The notes below the pieces were generated by a model. The model had not been told where the DNA came from, searched no databases, and worked only from the letters and a program-made list of their open reading frames with translations. From Muribaculaceae bacterium (GTDB taxonomy: Bacteria; Bacteroidota; Bacteroidia; Bacteroidales; Muribaculaceae), in the NCBI GenBank assembly GCA_016287065.1, contig JAEEVB010000064.1, forward strand, positions 1 to 11,183: a stretch of 11,183 nt of DNA. Direction: 5' to 3'. Every line of letters starts with the position of its first letter. Within the stretch, counting starts at the first letter, position 1. Shown one piece after another: positions 1-6,376 of this stretch. The position numbers and the translations under genes are program-made.

Positions 1-2
1 AG

Positions 3-50
3 ATCGACGAGATCTTTGCCGCCAAGGAGAAAGAAATTCTCACCGTGTAA
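3..50 (+). CDS. frr: Ribosome recycling factor, C-terminal end only (partial)
   Basis: The frame open from the left edge gives 15 residues, IDEIFAAKEKEILTV, before a TAA stop at 48-50. This fits the last helix of ribosome recycling factor, whose E. coli end is, as I recall it, IEAALADKEAELMQF: the same spacing of Ile-Asp/Glu, Ala, Lys-Glu and Leu. RRF splits post-termination ribosomes together with EF-G in the cytoplasm. The rest of the gene lies outside the window. Only 19 bases separate the stop from the dnaX start and no terminator fits between them, so the two genes are probably co-transcribed. The assignment rests on a short match; another protein with a charged C-terminal helix cannot be excluded. 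Confidence 0.7.
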   Translation: MDEIFAAKEKEILTV

Positions 51-69
51 CCTGCGGCTTTCGCATCGC

Positions 70-1908
70 ATGAAAGAGAACTACATTGTATCGGCGCGCA
101 AATATCGCCCCGCCACCTTTGCCACGGTGGTGGGACAGAATGCGCTTACCCACACGCTTAAGACCGCCATCGCCAGTGGCAAGCTGGCGCATGCCTACTT
201 GTTTTGCGGTCCTCGCGGCGTGGGTAAGACCACTTGTGCCCGAATCTTTGCCAAGGCCATCAACTGCGAGCATTTGAGTGCCGATGGCGAGCCTTGCAAC
301 GAGTGTGAGTCGTGCCGTGCCTTCAATGAGCAGCGCAGCTACAACATTGTGGAGCTCGACGCCGCCAGCAATAACTCGGTCGAAGATATTCGTGGCATTA
401 CCGACCAGGTGCGCATTCCGCCGCAGGTGGGCCGCTACCGTGTGTTCATCATCGACGAGGTGCACATGCTCTCTTCACAGGCGTTTAATGCTTTTCTGAA
501 GACGCTTGAGGAACCTCCCGAATATGTCATCTTCATTCTCGCCACTACCGAGAAGCAGAAGATTATTCCCACCATTCTTTCTCGTTGCCAGATCTATGAC
601 TTCGCACGCATTACTGTGCCCGACATCGTGGCGCAGCTGCAGTACATAGCCAAGGACCGTGGCGTACAGGCCGAGAATGCCGCCCTCAACGTCATAGCGC
701 AGAAGGCCGACGGGGCCCTGCGCGACGCCCTTTCCATCTTCGACCAGGTGTCGGCTTCGAGCGAGGGCAACATCACCTACCAGAGCACCATCGACAATCT
801 GAATGTGCTCGACCATGACTACTACTTCAGGCTCGACGAGGCATTCCTGGCTGGCGACGTGCCCAGCACGCTGCTCGTCTTCAAGGAAATTCGTGACCAC
901 GGTTTCGACGCCCAGTTCTTCATCAACGGACTGGCCCAGCACCTGCGCGACCTGATGATGGCGAGTTCGCCTCGCACAGCACCCTTGCTGGAAATGAACG
1001 ACGACGTGGCACAGCGCTATGTGCTGGAGGCTGCCAAGTTCACCCCCCAGTTCTACTACAAGGCGATGGACCTGTGCAACACCTGCGACCTGAACTACCG
1101 CGATGCGTCGAACAAGCAGTTCCTGGTAGAACTCACCCTCATCAAGATAGTGCAGCTTATAGCCCAACCGGCTCCCGCCGCTGCTACAGGTCAGGGACTG
1201 AAAAAGATTCAGCCTGCCGCTACACAAGCCGCTGCTTCACGTCAGCCCGCTGCACAACCACCACAACAGGCAGCTCCTGCACCGCAACCGCAGCAATCCG
1301 CCCCTAAGCCGCAGGCAAAGCCCGCTCCTGCGCCATCAGCGGCGCCCGAACCTGAAATACCAGAGGCTCCTCACCCTGCCACCATGTTCGAGGCCAAACA
1401 GGCTCCCGCCAAGCGCACTAACATTGCCACAACGCGTGTGATGGTGAGTGACGTGTTGGGTGGTGGCAAGTCACACGACAGCATCAAGGCTACTGGCAGC
1501 GCCACTGCCGAGGCACCTGTTACCCATGACACCTATGAGGCCAAACATCAGTCCTATACCGACCAGCAATTGCTCGACGTCTGGCAAGACTACATCGACA
1601 AGCATCCGCACGAACATCTTGTTATCAACACGATGCGCATATCTAAACCCAAGCGCATAGGCGACAATGAGTTTGAAATCACCGTGCAGAACGTGGGCCA
1701 AGTGGGTTTCATGAACAATGCGTTGCCTCATATCCTCGAATTCCTGCGCAAGCAACTGAGTAACGATGATATTACTTTGAGCGTGGTGCTCGACGAGTCG
1801 ATGCCCGCTCCAAAAATAATGACCGAGCGAGAGCTGATTGAAGATATCAAGAAGCGTCATCCCGAGTTCAACGACCTACTGAGCGACTTCAAACTCACAC
1901 TTGCTTGA
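70..1908 (+). CDS. dnaX: DNA polymerase III subunit gamma/tau (clamp loader ATPase)
   Basis: This is the AAA+ ATPase subunit of the replicative clamp loader, which opens and loads the beta sliding clamp and, in its tau form, tethers the polymerase core and DnaB helicase. I start it at ATG 70 (MKENYIVSARKYRP, the usual DnaX beginning); an in-frame ATG at 16 would add 18 atypical residues and overlap the preceding gene. The protein is 612 residues. Visible are the Walker A motif GPRGVGKT (47-54), a zinc-binding set Cys66, Cys76, Cys79 and Cys82, the Walker B motif IIDE (127-130), sensor 1 ATT (158-160) and the SRC arginine-finger motif (171-173). An Ala/Pro/Gln-rich linker spans about 366-440, and a C-terminal tau-type domain about 496-612. 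Codon 378-379 sits in a G-AAA-AAG context, discussed as a possible frameshift site. A hairpin terminator follows the stop. Confidence 0.96.
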   Translation: MKENYIVSARKYRPATFATVVGQNALTHTLKTAIASGKLAHAYLFCGPRGVGKTTCARIFAKAINCEHLSADGEPCNECESCRAFNEQRSYNIVELDAASNNSVEDIRGITDQVRIPPQVGRYRVFIIDEVHMLSSQAFNAFLKTLEEPPEYVIFILATTEKQKIIPTILSRCQIYDFARITVPDIVAQLQYIAKDRGVQAENAALNVIAQKADGALRDALSIFDQVSASSEGNITYQSTIDNLNVLDHDYYFRLDEAFLAGDVPSTLLVFKEIRDHGFDAQFFINGLAQHLRDLMMASSPRTAPLLEMNDDVAQRYVLEAAKFTPQFYYKAMDLCNTCDLNYRDASNKQFLVELTLIKIVQLIAQPAPAAATGQGLKKIQPAATQAAASRQPAAQPPQQAAPAPQPQQSAPKPQAKPAPAPSAAPEPEIPEAPHPATMFEAKQAPAKRTNIATTRVMVSDVLGGGKSHDSIKATGSATAEAPVTHDTYEAKHQSYTDQQLLDVWQDYIDKHPHEHLVINTMRISKPKRIGDNEFEITVQNVGQVGFMNNALPHILEFLRKQLSNDDITLSVVLDESMPAPKIMTERELIEDIKKRHPEFNDLLSDFKLTLA

Positions 1909-1939
1909 TTTCAAGCATCGCTTGCTCACGCAATGAAAT

Positions 1940-1969
1940 AATCCCTGGTTGATGATTCAGCCAGGGATT
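1940..1969. terminator. Intrinsic, probably bidirectional terminator between convergent genes
   Basis: A 13-bp stem (left arm 1940-1952, right arm 1957-1969, one G-U wobble, 4-base loop) lies 31 bases after the dnaX stop and is followed on the + strand by a T-rich run (TTTATTGTTTG, from 1968). Read on the - strand it lies 22 bases beyond the stop of the beta-barrel gene, and the following sequence there (TATTTCATTG) is moderately T-rich. It therefore probably ends dnaX transcription and may also serve the converging gene. Confidence 0.85.
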
Positions 1970-1991
1970 TATTGTTTGTGTCATGAAGCGT

Positions 1992-4988
1992 TTATCTCGG
2001 ACCACCGAAGGGGGGACGGCCTCCGCCAGGACGACCACCGCCGGGACGGCCACCACCGGGACGGCCACCACCAAAGCCGCCAGGCCCCCACTCGTCGTTG
2101 CGGTTCTTGGGTTCTTCGCCTTTCTTGAAGGTCGAGAAGCGATAGGTGAAGGTCACCATGCCATAGCGGGTGAGCGAGTTGTAGGCCACATCTTCTATAT
2201 AGTTGGCAGTCACATTGCGGTTCACCGTCTTGCGGTCTTGCAGGATGTCGAACACGCTCAGCTGGATCGAGGCCGCCTTGCCTTTCAGGAACTGATAGGC
2301 GATAGAGGCGTTCCACAGCCACTGCTTGGTGTCGTAGCCAGCGGCGTAACCCGAGGTGGCGCTGTAGGTGAGGTCGGTGCTGATGACCAGCCCGAAGGGT
2401 GCGCTGTAGGTGCCGTTGAACATGGCGCCATAGGTGTGCACATCGCGGTTGCTGGCTTTCATCACGGTGTTGTGTGTGGTCTGGAAGTTGTAGCGCGGAC
2501 GGATTTCAAGGTCAAACACACCATTACGGAAGGCCAGACCAGGCGAGAAGGCAACCATGAACGAGCCACTGGTATTGAGTTCCTCGTTGTTAAAACCTTT
2601 GGTCTGCGCGTAACGCAAGAAGGTGTGCTGCGTGTAGTACCAGGTCTTGGAGCGTCCGAACGGGAAACTCAACAGGTTCATGCCCATAGCGTTCCACACG
2701 CCGTTCACGTTGTCGTAGGTAGTGGTGCGACCACCAGTAGTGGGGTCGAAAATGGTCTTGGAAATGATGCTGTGCTGCTCAAACGAACCTCCCAGCATCG
2801 CCATGATGCTGCGCTGCGATTCCTGGTTAAAGTCGCTGTAGCGGAAGTTGAAGCGATGCGTGAAGGTGGGTTTCAGACTGGGATTACCCACAACAATATT
2901 CAGCGGGTTAGAGATGTCGGCCACCGGCTGCAACTGCGTGAGCGAGGGCTGGCTGCTGCGCATGCGGTAGTCGATGTTCATGTTGCGGCTGTTCGAGAAC
3001 TTGTAGCGGAAGCGGGCAAAGGGTGCCACGGTCCACACCCAGCGCGAGGGAATGTTGCGTGCCGAGTTAATCAGGTCTTCACTCTTCGACATGGCCGAGT
3101 TGACCGAGAAGCCCAGGTTCAGGTTATAGGCCTTGCGCACCTGGCGGAAACCAAACTCGAAACTCTGATTGAAGAAGGTGTTGCGGAACTGGTTGCTCTG
3201 GTCCTCGTTAAGAATGCGGTTCATCTCAGGTCCCAGGTCATATTCAAGCAGTTGCGAGAGCACGGCACCATCGGTGAGCGCATAGTCGCTATAGTTCTCA
3301 TTGATATAGTCGTGGAAGTTCTGGTCACGCAGCATGTCGAACATGGTGTAGTTCATGTCCGAGGCACTGATGCCGTCGGTCGTGGCGCGGTTGATGTCAT
3401 ACACCAGTTTGTCGGCACGGCTGAATCGGTAGTCGCCACGGTAGGCAAAGGTGAGGAACCGCGCATTTTTCACATCGCCCAGCGGCTCGGTCCACGACAG
3501 GCGTCCCACAACGCTGTTGGTGCGCCGGTGGTTGTTGTAGATCTGGTCGATGGTCTCGTCAAGGTCATCTTTCAAGAAGTAGCGGTTGTGCGTGTAGGTG
3601 TTGCCGTCCTCGTTCACCTTGCTGTAGGAGTAGCGCGCGAAGACGCTGAAACTGCGGCCACGGTGATTGGCGAAGTTGTGGTTATAGATGAGACGGCCAC
3701 GGAACTCGTAGCTCTTGCCATCGTTGTTATAGTTGCTCAAGCTGCTGTTCACCAGCGTGCGTGCCAGGTCGCCGGCACTGGTACTCGAAGAGTCGTTCTT
3801 GTAGCTGTCGCTCAGGTTAATCGAGAACTCGGGGCTGAAGTCGAGTGTGTTGAACGAGTCGGGCTGCCACTTGAGTTTGAAGTCGCCCCTGATGTTGTGT
3901 CCCTTGTCGCGCGAGAGCGAACGGGCAAACTCATAACTCGACGAGTCGGTAAACAGGTACTGGCGCTCGCGGGTGGTGCGGGTATCGCGGTCGCTGTGCG
4001 AGTACATCACATCGCCGCCCACGCGCAGTTTCTCACTGTCCTGTGTGCCCACATTGAAGTTTAGACCCACATATTGCGACTCGGTGATGCCGCGGTCGCC
4101 GCCAAAGCGCTGGAAGCGTCCTTGACCGCCGTCGCCAAAGCCCAGGTTGTTGGTGTTGTTGCCGCCACCCATAAAGGTGAACTGATTGCCATTGTTGAAG
4201 TAGTTGGCGATGAAGTTGCCGGCATAGCGTTTGTCGGTACCGTAACCCATGTTCACGGTGCCAAACCAGCCGTTGTTCATGCCCTTCTTCACGGTGAGGT
4301 TAATTACCGTCTCGTCTTCACCGTCGTCAACGCCGGTGAGGCGGGCCAAGTCGCTCTTGCGGTCAATCACCTGCAGTTTGTTCACCATATCGGCGGGAAT
4401 ATTCTTCGATGCCACAGTGGGGTCGTCATTAAAGAACTCCTTGCCGTCGATAAGTATCTTCTTCACCTCCTTGCCATTGGCCGTGATTTTGCCGTCGCTG
4501 CCCACTTCCACACCCGGCAGGCGCTTGAGCAGGTCCTCGACCACGGCATTGGCCTGAGTCTTGTAGGTGTCGGCGTTAAATTCCACGGTATCTTCCTTTA
4601 CGGTGATGGGAGTCTTGATACCCACCACCACTGCCTCTTTGAGCAGCACGGTGTTGTTACTCATCTCTATCACGCCCATGTTCACATCGCGGCCGTCATT
4701 GCCCACGCTCACACGTTTCACCATATCGTGATAGCCAATGTAACTGAACTTCAGGTAATAGTGGCCGGGCTGAACCTTTTTGATGTTGAACACGCCGTTA
4801 TCGTCGGTCACCACGCCCTTCACCAGGGTGCTGTCCTTGTCGGTCTTGAGCAGCTTTACGGTGGCTTGGATGAGCGGCAATGTGTCGTTGGCGTCCACGA
4901 GCAGACCATTGATGTTGCTTGCGGCATTAGCAGCCACACCCACGACGAGGGTGGCAATAAGGATAATGTGCCTATATATCTTTTTCAT
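1992..4988 (-). CDS. Outer-membrane beta-barrel protein of the TonB-receptor-like family (carboxypeptidase-regulatory-like and plug domains)
   Basis: The start is ATG 4988, which gives a clean signal peptide (MKKIYRHI..., cleavage probably after ANA at residue 22). The open frame extends 43 codons further upstream, but that stretch contains the promoter. The protein is 998 residues. Residues about 26-110 form a carboxypeptidase-regulatory-like beta-sandwich (DDNGVFNIKKVQPGHYYLKF), 126-232 a plug-like domain (KRLPGVEVGSDGKI, KKILIDGKEFF), and about 240-954 a barrel rich in alternating aromatic strands, ending TFTYRF. It resembles the 'outer membrane beta-barrel protein' group related to SusC. 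No SusD-type partner gene is next to it, so the substrate is unknown, and transport itself is inferred from the family. After the last strand comes a 44-residue tail with four GGGRP repeats, which should lie in the periplasm. It has its own promoter and is separated from the T9SS operon by a terminator. Confidence 0.88.
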   Translation of the reverse strand: MKKIYRHIILIATLVVGVAANAASNINGLLVDANDTLPLIQATVKLLKTDKDSTLVKGVVTDDNGVFNIKKVQPGHYYLKFSYIGYHDMVKRVSVGNDGRDVNMGVIEMSNNTVLLKEAVVVGIKTPITVKEDTVEFNADTYKTQANAVVEDLLKRLPGVEVGSDGKITANGKEVKKILIDGKEFFNDDPTVASKNIPADMVNKLQVIDRKSDLARLTGVDDGEDETVINLTVKKGMNNGWFGTVNMGYGTDKRYAGNFIANYFNNGNQFTFMGGGNNTNNLGFGDGGQGRFQRFGGDRGITESQYVGLNFNVGTQDSEKLRVGGDVMYSHSDRDTRTTRERQYLFTDSSSYEFARSLSRDKGHNIRGDFKLKWQPDSFNTLDFSPEFSINLSDSYKNDSSSTSAGDLARTLVNSSLSNYNNDGKSYEFRGRLIYNHNFANHRGRSFSVFARYSYSKVNEDGNTYTHNRYFLKDDLDETIDQIYNNHRRTNSVVGRLSWTEPLGDVKNARFLTFAYRGDYRFSRADKLVYDINRATTDGISASDMNYTMFDMLRDQNFHDYINENYSDYALTDGAVLSQLLEYDLGPEMNRILNEDQSNQFRNTFFNQSFEFGFRQVRKAYNLNLGFSVNSAMSKSEDLINSARNIPSRWVWTVAPFARFRYKFSNSRNMNIDYRMRSSQPSLTQLQPVADISNPLNIVVGNPSLKPTFTHRFNFRYSDFNQESQRSIMAMLGGSFEQHSIISKTIFDPTTGGRTTTYDNVNGVWNAMGMNLLSFPFGRSKTWYYTQHTFLRYAQTKGFNNEELNTSGSFMVAFSPGLAFRNGVFDLEIRPRYNFQTTHNTVMKASNRDVHTYGAMFNGTYSAPFGLVISTDLTYSATSGYAAGYDTKQWLWNASIAYQFLKGKAASIQLSVFDILQDRKTVNRNVTANYIEDVAYNSLTRYGMVTFTYRFSTFKKGEEPKNRNDEWGPGGFGGGRPGGGRPGGGRPGGGRPPFGGPR
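2013..2072 (-). repeat. Four tandem 15-bp units encoding GGGRP
   Basis: Four head-to-tail units of 15 bp (2013-2027, 2028-2042, 2043-2057, 2058-2072) lie inside the 3' end of the beta-barrel gene. The two at 2043-2072 are identical (GGTGGTGGCCGTCCC on the coding strand). The other two differ only at positions that keep the amino acids, so each reads Gly-Gly-Gly-Arg-Pro. Unit length is a multiple of three, so gain or loss of a unit would keep the frame. Confidence 0.95.
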
Positions 4989-5024
4989 ATCTAAATGTGT
5001 TTTTGTGCGTAATTTTTCACGATA

Positions 5025-5056
5025 CAAAATTACTGCTTTACTTCTGCGTGCACAAA
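5025..5056 (-). promoter_or_regulatory. Bacteroidetes-type promoter of the beta-barrel gene
   Basis: On the - strand a -33 box TTTG (5053-5056) is followed by a 20-base spacer and a -7 box TAATTTTG (5025-5032), an exact fit to the Bacteroidetes primary sigma factor consensus TTTG-N19-21-TAnnTTTG. Transcription would start near 5018-5020, leaving a leader of about 30 bases before ATG 4988. The leader is A-rich near the start codon and has no Shine-Dalgarno sequence, as is usual in this phylum. This also supports ATG 4988 over the upstream in-frame start. Confidence 0.8.
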
Positions 5057-5130
5057 TAAGATAGACTTTTGAGCCTTTTTTACCGACAAACTGCCCTACT
5101 TTTGCGATTAATCCCACTGCTCTGTGAACT

Positions 5131-5154
5131 GTTTTTTCAATCAGCTGAAAAAAC
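5131..5154. repeat. Perfect inverted repeat beside the gldN terminator
   Basis: GTTTTTTCA (5131-5139) and TGAAAAAAC (5146-5154) are perfect 9-bp complements around a 6-base loop. Its A-run supplies, on the - strand, the T-tract of the gldN terminator, so the two hairpins are mutually exclusive over these bases. It may be a back-up terminator element or only a consequence of the T/A tracts. Confidence 0.7.
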
Positions 5155-5190
5155 GAGCGTGGCGCTCACGGTTGGAGTGAACACCACGCT
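5148..5190 (-). terminator. Intrinsic terminator of the porP-gldKLMN operon
   Basis: On the - strand, 24 bases after the gldN stop, a 14-bp stem forms between AGCGTGGTGTTCAC (5190-5177) and GTGAGCGCCACGCT (5169-5156) with a 7-base loop (5170-5176) and two G-U wobbles. CG and a run of six T (5153-5148) follow directly. This is a standard Rho-independent terminator, placed between the secretion operon and the promoter of the next gene. Confidence 0.93.
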
Positions 5191-5214
5191 TGTGATGATG
5201 GGATAATAAGGCAA

Positions 5215-6339
5215 TTATTTGCGCTTGCGATTACGCACACTGCGTGTGGCACCCGATGAACCGCCCGACGATTTGGTGCGATTCTTGACCTTGGGCGCTT
5301 TCTTGTTGCCAGAATCGGACTTGGACGAACCGCGCTTGGTGGTGCGCACGCTCTTTTTCTCTTCCTTAGCTTTCTCCTTGGTGGCTTCGGTCTCTTCAGT
5401 GCCTTCGGTGGCTTCCTCGCCATCCTCGGCCTTGTCGCCCTTCTGAGCAAGGAGTTCTTCGCGCGAAGGAACCCACAGGTTCTTGTCGAACATGCGCAGG
5501 CGTGCCTCAATGCTGTCTTGAGCATGTTTGTAGGCCTCTTCGTCGGGGAACTGCTGGCGCAGCGAGAGGTTACGCAGGTTCTTCACCTTATAGATTTCGC
5601 CGCTATACATGTTGAGTTTGAAGAAATCGTCGAGGTTATAGCGCTGCAGGTTGTTGTCGTCGTCGGTAAACACATATTGCTGTGCCATGTGGGGGCGAAT
5701 CTCGTTAAGTTTCACCCAGAACATAGGGTAGCGGATGGCTTCGCCTCCAAACTCGTCCTGACGGTGGAGCACAGGGCAGATGGCCTCGACGCGCGCCTTC
5801 ATGCTATTGGAGCGGGTGTCGAATTCCCACTTCTCAATGATGTAGTAGCTGAGAATCTCGTTGCCCGGAATGTCGGCATCTTCGATGCTGTATTTCGGGT
5901 TTTTCTCGGTGCTACCCTTGGCATTGGAATAGAGAATGTGGAAACGGTCGAGCATCTCGCCCACCTTAATCTGGAACTCATCGGTGAACATCTCACGTCC
6001 GTCGAGGTACTCATAGGCCTTGATCTCGTTGTTGGCAAGCAGACGCATGATGATGAAGAAGAGGCTCTGGCCGTCTTCGTTGGGTTCCTCGGGATAGTAG
6101 AGGGCAGGGTTCTTGCCTTTGGTGAGGTCGAGTTGGCGATAAATCACCTTCATCCACTGGAGGTCGGCATCGCTCGGTTCCTTCACCTCGTAGAACGACT
6201 GCTGACGCTCGGTGACTTGGGTGCCCGATTTCTTGTCTTTTGCCTTGTCGGCGTCTTTGCGGCGCACTACCTGTGCATTGACCACCGATGCGGTCATCGC
6301 AACGAGCAAGGCTGTTAATATCAATCTAGAGAACTTCAT
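5215..6339 (-). CDS. gldN: T9SS ring protein GldN (PorN)
   Basis: GldN is a periplasmic T9SS component that forms a large ring with the lipoprotein GldK under the outer membrane and is contacted by the periplasmic end of GldM. The protein is 374 residues. A signal peptide (MKFSRLIL..., cleavage probably after VNA at 22) is followed by a conserved GldN body at about 45-295, with features such as LQWMKVIYRQLDL, YYPEEPN, IKAYEYLDG, YYIIEKWEFD, YPMFWVKLNEIRP and LWVPSREELL. Residues about 301-328 are strongly acidic (Glu, Ala, Thr) and 329-374 are a Lys/Arg/Ser/Gly tail without predicted fold; this extension is the unusual part. The gene is last in the operon, 37 bases after gldM, and is followed by a strong terminator. 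Confidence 0.93.
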   Translation of the reverse strand: MKFSRLILTALLVAMTASVVNAQVVRRKDADKAKDKKSGTQVTERQQSFYEVKEPSDADLQWMKVIYRQLDLTKGKNPALYYPEEPNEDGQSLFFIIMRLLANNEIKAYEYLDGREMFTDEFQIKVGEMLDRFHILYSNAKGSTEKNPKYSIEDADIPGNEILSYYIIEKWEFDTRSNSMKARVEAICPVLHRQDEFGGEAIRYPMFWVKLNEIRPHMAQQYVFTDDDNNLQRYNLDDFFKLNMYSGEIYKVKNLRNLSLRQQFPDEEAYKHAQDSIEARLRMFDKNLWVPSREELLAQKGDKAEDGEEATEGTEETEATKEKAKEEKKSVRTTKRGSSKSDSGNKKAPKVKNRTKSSGGSSGATRSVRNRKRK

Positions 6340-6376
6340 ATCTCAACAAATTATATAGTTTCAACTGTATGTGTTA

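Noticed and set aside
16..69. Upstream start for dnaX at ATG 16
   Set aside because: It would overlap the preceding gene's end and add 18 residues not seen in DnaX proteins, whereas ATG 70 gives the usual N-terminus.
1983..4064. A 693-codon open frame on the + strand opposite the beta-barrel gene
   Set aside because: Its translation is Val/His/Gly-rich with no recognisable domain, signal or motif, while the opposite strand gives a full barrel protein with signal peptide and promoter. Long antisense frames arise from the codon bias of the real gene.
4074..4994. A 306-codon open frame on the + strand opposite the N-terminal part of the barrel gene
   Set aside because: It mirrors the plug and regulatory-like domains on the other strand and has no independent coding signs.
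4989..5117. Upstream in-frame start for the beta-barrel gene at 5117
   Set aside because: It would bury the signal peptide 43 residues inside the protein and place the coding start upstream of a near-perfect promoter.
4988..6339. The barrel gene as part of the T9SS operon or as a T9SS cargo
   Set aside because: A strong terminator and a separate promoter divide it from gldN, and its C-terminus is a Gly-Arg-Pro tail, not a T9SS sorting domain.
6340..6376. AT-rich gldM-gldN gap as an internal promoter (TATAATTTG on the - strand)
   Set aside because: The spacing within the box does not fit TAnnTTTG and no -33 TTTG lies at the right distance.
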